Of a stretch of DNA of 7,454 nt, positions 4,527 through 7,454 are shown piece by piece. Position 1 is the stretch's first letter; the number at the start of each line of letters is the position of its first letter. The notes under the pieces were generated by a model. That model ran no database searches, was not told where the DNA came from, and saw only the letters and a program-made list of their open reading frames with translations. The stretch is from Actinomycetes bacterium (GTDB taxonomy: Bacteria; Actinomycetota; Acidimicrobiia; Acidimicrobiales; Microtrichaceae): the NCBI GenBank assembly GCA_023423475.1, contig JAFAFN010000144.1, positions 1 to 7,454 on the forward strand, in the 5' to 3' direction. Made by a program: the position numbers and the translations under genes.

Positions 4527-5750
4527 GTGGCTCTCCTGGTCCAGAAGTTCGGCGGCACCTCCGTCGCCGACCCCGAACGCATCCGAGAGGTCGCCGACCA
4601 CGTCGCGCGCTGCCGACGCAGGGGCGACTCCGTCGTCCTCGTCGTCTCGGCGATGGGCAAGGAGACCGACGAGCTGCTCCGCCTGGCCGGCGAGGTGTCC
4701 GACATCCGTCCCGGCCGTGAGATGGACATGCTGATCACCGCGGGCGAGCGCAAGGCCGTCGCCCTGGTGTCGATGGCCCTCGCGGCGGTGGGCGTCGACT
4801 CCGAGAGCTACACCGGGTCGCAGGCCGGGTTCCTGACCGACACGAACCACACGAACGCCAAGATCCTCGAGGTGCGCGCCGATCGCATCCGGGCCGCGGT
4901 CGACGCCGGCCGGGTGCCCGTCGTGGCCGGTTCGCAGGGTGTCTCGACCGACAACGACGTCACCTTCCTGGGTCGTGGCGGTTCCGACACGACCGCCGTC
5001 GCGCTCGCCAGTGCGCTCGACGCGGACGCCTGTGAGCTCTACACCGACGTGTCGGGGGTGTTCACGACCGACCCGCGGGTGGTCGACACCGCCCGCAAGA
5101 TGCACCGCATCTCGTTCGACGAGATGCTCGAGATGACCGCGGCCGGCTGTCCGAAGCCGGCGATGCGGTCCGTCGAGTACGCACACCGCCAACGGGTGCC
5201 CCTGCACGTGCGCTCCGCGTTCACGTGGGAGGTCGGCACCTGGGTGATCGAGGAGGATCCCGACATGGAACAGGCCGTCATCCGAGCCGTCGTCGCCGAC
5301 CTGTCCGAGGCGAAGGTGACCGTGGGCGGAGTGCCCGACCGTCCCGGCATCGCCGCGAACCTGTTCCGCCGTCTCGCGGACGCCGACATCAACGTCGACA
5401 TGATCGTGCAGAACGCCTCCGAGGGCGGGATCACCGACATCTCGTTCACCGTGCCGCACTCCGAGCTGCCCGCGGCGCTCGAGATCTGCCAGGGCAAGGC
5501 CGACGACATCGGCGCCGACCACGTCACGTCGGAGCACCGCATCGCCAAGGTCAGCGTCGTCGGTGCCGGCATGAAGTCGAACCCCGGTGTGGCCGCCTCG
5601 ATGTTCGAGACGCTCGCGAACAACGGGGTCAACATCGAGATGATCTCGACCTCGGCGATCCGCATCTCGTGCATCGTCGCCGAGGACGACGCCGACAAGG
5701 CCGTGCAGGTCCTCCACGACGTCTTCGAGCTGGAGCGCACCGAGTTCTGA
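4527..5750 (+). CDS. lysC: Aspartate kinase (alpha subunit, full-length product)
   Basis: It phosphorylates L-aspartate with ATP to 4-phospho-L-aspartate, the first step towards lysine/diaminopimelate, threonine, methionine and isoleucine. The 407 residues (C. glutamicum LysC has 421) contain the amino-acid-kinase domain: VQKFGGTSVAD (5-15, Lys7), SAMGKETDEL (41-50), TAGERKA (71-77, Glu74), GRGGSDTTA (149-157) and TDVSGVFTTDPR (173-184). Two ACT domains follow, VTVGGVPDRPGIAANLF (264-280) and VSVVGAGMKSNPGVAASMF (342-360). The positions of C. glutamicum feedback residues Ala279, Ser301 and Thr308 are kept as Ala276, Ser298 and Thr303; Thr311 is Ser306. Inhibition by Lys plus Thr is therefore likely. 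The segment GCPKPAMRSVE (207-217) departs from the usual G-(A/S)-K-x-L form. The GTG start is chosen because the family begins M-A-L-(L/I)-V-Q-K. No aspartate-semialdehyde dehydrogenase gene follows, unlike in many actinobacteria. Confidence 0.95.
   Translation: MALLVQKFGGTSVADPERIREVADHVARCRRRGDSVVLVVSAMGKETDELLRLAGEVSDIRPGREMDMLITAGERKAVALVSMALAAVGVDSESYTGSQAGFLTDTNHTNAKILEVRADRIRAAVDAGRVPVVAGSQGVSTDNDVTFLGRGGSDTTAVALASALDADACELYTDVSGVFTTDPRVVDTARKMHRISFDEMLEMTAAGCPKPAMRSVEYAHRQRVPLHVRSAFTWEVGTWVIEEDPDMEQAVIRAVVADLSEAKVTVGGVPDRPGIAANLFRRLADADINVDMIVQNASEGGITDISFTVPHSELPAALEICQGKADDIGADHVTSEHRIAKVSVVGAGMKSNPGVAASMFETLANNGVNIEMISTSAIRISCIVAEDDADKAVQVLHDVFELERTEF
5251..5256 (+). promoter_or_regulatory. 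Internal ribosome-binding site for the aspartokinase beta subunit
   Basis: A perfect AGGAGG lies inside the aspartokinase gene, 8 nt before an in-frame ATG (5265). It is the strongest Shine-Dalgarno of that gene, whose own start has none. Confidence 0.7.
5265..5750 (+). CDS. Aspartate kinase beta subunit from an internal in-frame start
   Basis: Translation from ATG 5265 (Met247 of the full-length protein) would give 161 residues consisting of the two ACT domains only. In Corynebacterium and Bacillus the same layout yields a separate regulatory beta subunit that assembles with alpha as alpha2beta2 and helps bind inhibitory Lys/Thr. The start here, MEQAVIRAVVADLSEAKVTV, aligns without gaps to the C. 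glutamicum beta start ([20 protein letters not shown], from memory). The evidence is the perfect AGGAGG with 8-nt spacing and this alignment; expression is inferred. Confidence 0.7.
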   Translation: MEQAVIRAVVADLSEAKVTVGGVPDRPGIAANLFRRLADADINVDMIVQNASEGGITDISFTVPHSELPAALEICQGKADDIGADHVTSEHRIAKVSVVGAGMKSNPGVAASMFETLANNGVNIEMISTSAIRISCIVAEDDADKAVQVLHDVFELERTEF

Positions 5751-5768
5751 GTCCGGCCGTTCCCGCCG

Positions 5769-5815
5769 CAGCTGCGCGTAGGACCGTCGTCCAGCAGCAT
5801 CCCGACGCGCAGCTG
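5769..5815. repeat. Palindromic repeat, copy 1
   Basis: The 41-bp unit 5772-5812 is CTGCGCGTAGGACCGTCG, an 11-base centre, then CCCGACGCGCAG. Its ends form a perfect 11-bp inverted repeat when extended to 5769-5779 and 5805-5815. A nested GGAC-CGTC-GTCC hairpin (5781-5792) lies inside. Together with copy 2 it occupies the gap between convergent genes and may end transcription from both sides. Confidence 0.75.
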
Positions 5816-5867
5816 GCGGTCTGCGCGTAGGACCGTCGCTCTGCGACACCCCGACGCGCAGATCGCC
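5815..5867. repeat. Palindromic repeat, copy 2
   Basis: The 41-bp unit 5821-5861 has the same 18-base left and 12-base right arms as copy 1 but an unrelated 11-base centre (5839-5849). The stem extends to 14 bp with one G-U pair (5815-5828 with 5854-5867). The nested hairpin is different, GTCGC-TCT-GCGAC (5835-5847). The unit period is 49 bases. Confidence 0.75.
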
Positions 5868-5877
5868 GGTCCGCTGG

Positions 5878-6723
5878 TCAGCCGAAGGACGGCATGTCGG
5901 GTAGCTCGAGGCGTCGGAGCGCCTCACCCCGGGCCGCGACCTGGTCGGCGAACTGCGGGTGGGTGAGGATCAGGAACTGATCCGGCCGGGTGAGCGCGTC
6001 GATCACGATCTCGGCGACATCGCTCGGGTCCATGCCGGCGTCGACGGTCTCGGCGAGGAACCCGTCGACCATGTCCTGGTCGTCGGTCCGAGGGGCGGTC
6101 AGCGCGTCGGGTCGGTTGCGCTCCGAGCTCGTGATGCTCGTACGGATCATGCCCGGGCACAGCGCATGGGCCCGCACGGCCGAGCCCACCGAGCGCAGGT
6201 CGCCCTCGAGCGACTCGGTCGCGGCCAGCGCCGCGAACTTCGAGATGCCGTAGGGCCCGGCGAAGGGCGAGCCGAGCAGCCCGGCGATCGACGAGGTGTT
6301 CACGACGTGTGCCTCGGCGCCCCGCTCGATCATCCGCGGGACGAACGCCCGGATGCCGTGCAGGATGCCGTAGACGTTGACCCCGAAGGTGAAGTCGTAG
6401 TCGGCGGGTGACCGCTCCCAGAGCAGTCCACCGACGAACACCCCGGCGTTGTTCACGAGCAGGTCGACCTGCCCCCACCGTGCGTACACGTCGTCCGCGA
6501 ACCGTCCGACCGAGTCCGCGTCGGCGACGTCGACGATCGAGGTGACCACCTCGGCCGCAGGTGCGATGTCGGCCGCGAGTCGGAGCGTCTCCTCCAGCGG
6601 GGCAGCCTCGACGTCCGCCGCAGCCACCCGCGCGCCCCGTTCGGCGAGTGCGAGCGTCAGCGCTCGTCCGATGCCGCTGCCGGCACCCGTGACGACCGCG
6701 ACACGACCGTTCCAGTCATCCAT
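5878..6723 (-). CDS. Classical short-chain dehydrogenase/reductase (SDR)
   Basis: A 281-residue cytosolic NAD(P)-dependent oxidoreductase of unknown alcohol/ketone substrate. Visible SDR motifs are TGAGSGIG (12-19), NNAG (91-94), Asn116 in FGVNVYG, Ser145 in NTSSIAG, and Tyr158/Lys162 in YGISK, giving the complete Asn-Ser-Tyr-Lys tetrad. Asp37 at the end of the second strand (AAADVE) points to NAD(H) rather than NADP(H). PGMIRTSI (about 189-196) is the usual post-catalytic loop. The length is slightly above the 250-residue norm because of an extended C-terminal region after the substrate loop. The ATG start overlaps the last 8 bases of the esterase gene and has a good Shine-Dalgarno, so the two are translationally coupled. 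Substrate is likely related to the esterase product. Confidence 0.9.
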   Translation of the reverse strand: MDDWNGRVAVVTGAGSGIGRALTLALAERGARVAAADVEAAPLEETLRLAADIAPAAEVVTSIVDVADADSVGRFADDVYARWGQVDLLVNNAGVFVGGLLWERSPADYDFTFGVNVYGILHGIRAFVPRMIERGAEAHVVNTSSIAGLLGSPFAGPYGISKFAALAATESLEGDLRSVGSAVRAHALCPGMIRTSITSSERNRPDALTAPRTDDQDMVDGFLAETVDAGMDPSDVAEIVIDALTRPDQFLILTHPQFADQVAARGEALRRLELPDMPSFG

Positions 6724-7454
6724 GATCCGTCTCCTTCGTCGTCGAGCTCAGGTGCGCGTCGAGGAACCGGCCGATCCCGGCGATGCTCTCGTCGGCCTCG
6801 GGCACGATCGACCCGGGGAAGACCTGGAAGACGTGCACCATCTCGGGCCAGATCTGCAGGTCGACCTCGGTCCCGGCCGCGCCGACCCGCCCGGCGAACG
6901 ACACGGCGTCGTCCAGCAATGGCTCGTCCTCGCCGACGTCGATGCGCAGCGGCGGCAGGCCGGCGAGATCATCGGTGAACAGCGGCGACGCGAGCGGGTT
7001 CCGCGCGTCGGTGCCGTCCAGGTAGGCCTCGGCCATGAGCACCAGGTCGTCGGTGCGCAGCACCGGGTCGAAGGTCTCGGTGTCGCGGCACGAGGGCGAC
7101 GTCTGGGTCAGGTCGACCCAGGGTGAGAGCAGCACGCCCGCGGCGGGCAGGGGCAGACCGGCGTCGCGGATCGACACCAGGGTCGCGGCGACGAGGCCAC
7201 CGCCCGCGCTGTCACCGGCGAGCGCGAGCCGTTCCGGGGCGATCCCGCGTGCGAGCAGCTCGGCGTAGGCCGCGAGGGCGTCGTCGAGCGCTGCGGGGAA
7301 CGGGTCCTCGGGAGCGAGGCGGTAGTCGAGCGCGACGACCGCGACGCCGGCGGCGAGGGCCAGGCGTCCGGCGAACTCGCGGTGGCTGGCGAGGGAACCG
7401 GTGCAGTAGCCGCCGCCGTGGAAGTAGAGGACCACCCGGTCCCGTGGCACGCCG
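6716..7454 (-). CDS. HSL-family alpha/beta hydrolase (carboxylesterase), 5' end outside window
   Basis: The open frame continues through the right edge. A GTG at 7448-7450 is available, but members of this family normally carry tens of residues before HGGG, so the true start is most likely outside. Visible residues, numbered from that GTG, show the oxyanion motif HGGGYCTGS (11-19), DYRLAPEDPFPAA (42-54), nucleophile Ser81 in GDSAGGG, Asp165 in GEDEPLLDD and His196 in MVHVFQ: a complete triad of the hormone-sensitive-lipase (bacterial family IV) type. It should hydrolyse short- to medium-chain acyl esters in the cytosol; no signal peptide can be judged because the N terminus is missing. It is the upstream member of an operon with the SDR gene (8-base overlap). 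A lipase next to an SDR also occurs in the mycobacterial mymA cluster (LipR region, recalled), which hints at ketone or lipid catabolism. Confidence 0.9.
   Translation of the reverse strand, partial: GVPRDRVVLYFHGGGYCTGSLASHREFAGRLALAAGVAVVALDYRLAPEDPFPAALDDALAAYAELLARGIAPERLALAGDSAGGGLVAATLVSIRDAGLPLPAAGVLLSPWVDLTQTSPSCRDTETFDPVLRTDDLVLMAEAYLDGTDARNPLASPLFTDDLAGLPPLRIDVGEDEPLLDDAVSFAGRVGAAGTEVDLQIWPEMVHVFQVFPGSIVPEADESIAGIGRFLDAHLSSTTKETDHG
6731..6738 (-). promoter_or_regulatory. Ribosome-binding site of the SDR gene, inside the esterase gene
   Basis: On the minus strand GAAGGAGA lies 7 nt before the ATG at 6723 and within the 3' end of the esterase coding region, confirming the overlapping start. 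Confidence 0.65.

Noticed and set aside
5778..5781. GTAG in the repeat units as the foot of a classical REP hairpin
   Set aside because: In classical REPs GTAG flanks the hairpin base; here it lies inside the outer stem, so a RAYT link is not claimed without more copies.
4287..5927. A 546-codon minus-strand open frame opposite aspartokinase
   Set aside because: Its His/Asp/Val/Gly-rich translation is the known antisense artefact of high-GC coding sequence; aspartokinase on the plus strand is beyond doubt.

Overview
This is a high-GC chromosomal stretch with short intergenic gaps and many GTG starts, typical of Actinomycetota. Combining a membrane-anchored cyclophilin with two paired cysteines, an actinobacterial-type aspartokinase with an internal beta-subunit start, and apparently leaderless promoters, I would guess an Acidimicrobiia-like lineage. 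That placement is inference and was not tested by any search. I see no mobile element, phage gene, CRISPR array, tRNA or rRNA.

Layout from left to right. (1) The 3' part of a multi-pass membrane protein of the lysylphosphatidylglycerol-synthase TM family (+) ends at 694, followed by a hairpin terminator and about 280 bases without a gene. (2) Two minus-strand genes follow: aat (leucyl/phenylalanyl-tRNA-protein transferase) and, upstream of it, a 3-hydroxyacyl-CoA dehydrogenase. A 14-bp-stem hairpin separates them, so they are probably separate transcripts. (3) Divergent from the dehydrogenase is a plus-strand S51-like protein (2834-3520) that lacks the catalytic Ser and His of its family. (4) It converges on a minus-strand membrane-anchored cyclophilin; a long inverted repeat that includes both stop codons lies between them. 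(5) Divergent from the cyclophilin is aspartokinase (4527-5750), with a strong internal ribosome-binding site for a separate beta subunit. (6) Aspartokinase converges on a minus-strand two-gene operon, an HSL-family esterase (running off the right edge) and an SDR oxidoreductase, across a tandem pair of 41-bp palindromic repeats.

The genes do not form one pathway. Aspartokinase opens the Asp-family amino acid pathway, the dehydrogenase acts in acyl-CoA metabolism, aat feeds the N-degron pathway, the cyclophilin folds proteins outside the membrane, and the esterase/SDR pair looks catabolic.

The most interesting signals are the intact S51-family gene with its active site erased, a recurrent promoter layout (TANNNT followed by 7-8 nt and then the start codon, no Shine-Dalgarno) in front of four genes, a perfect 16-bp palindrome overlapping the predicted -10 box of the dehydrogenase, and the conserved-arm, variable-centre repeat pair at 5772-5861. 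I found no clear evidence of a wholly new multi-gene system.
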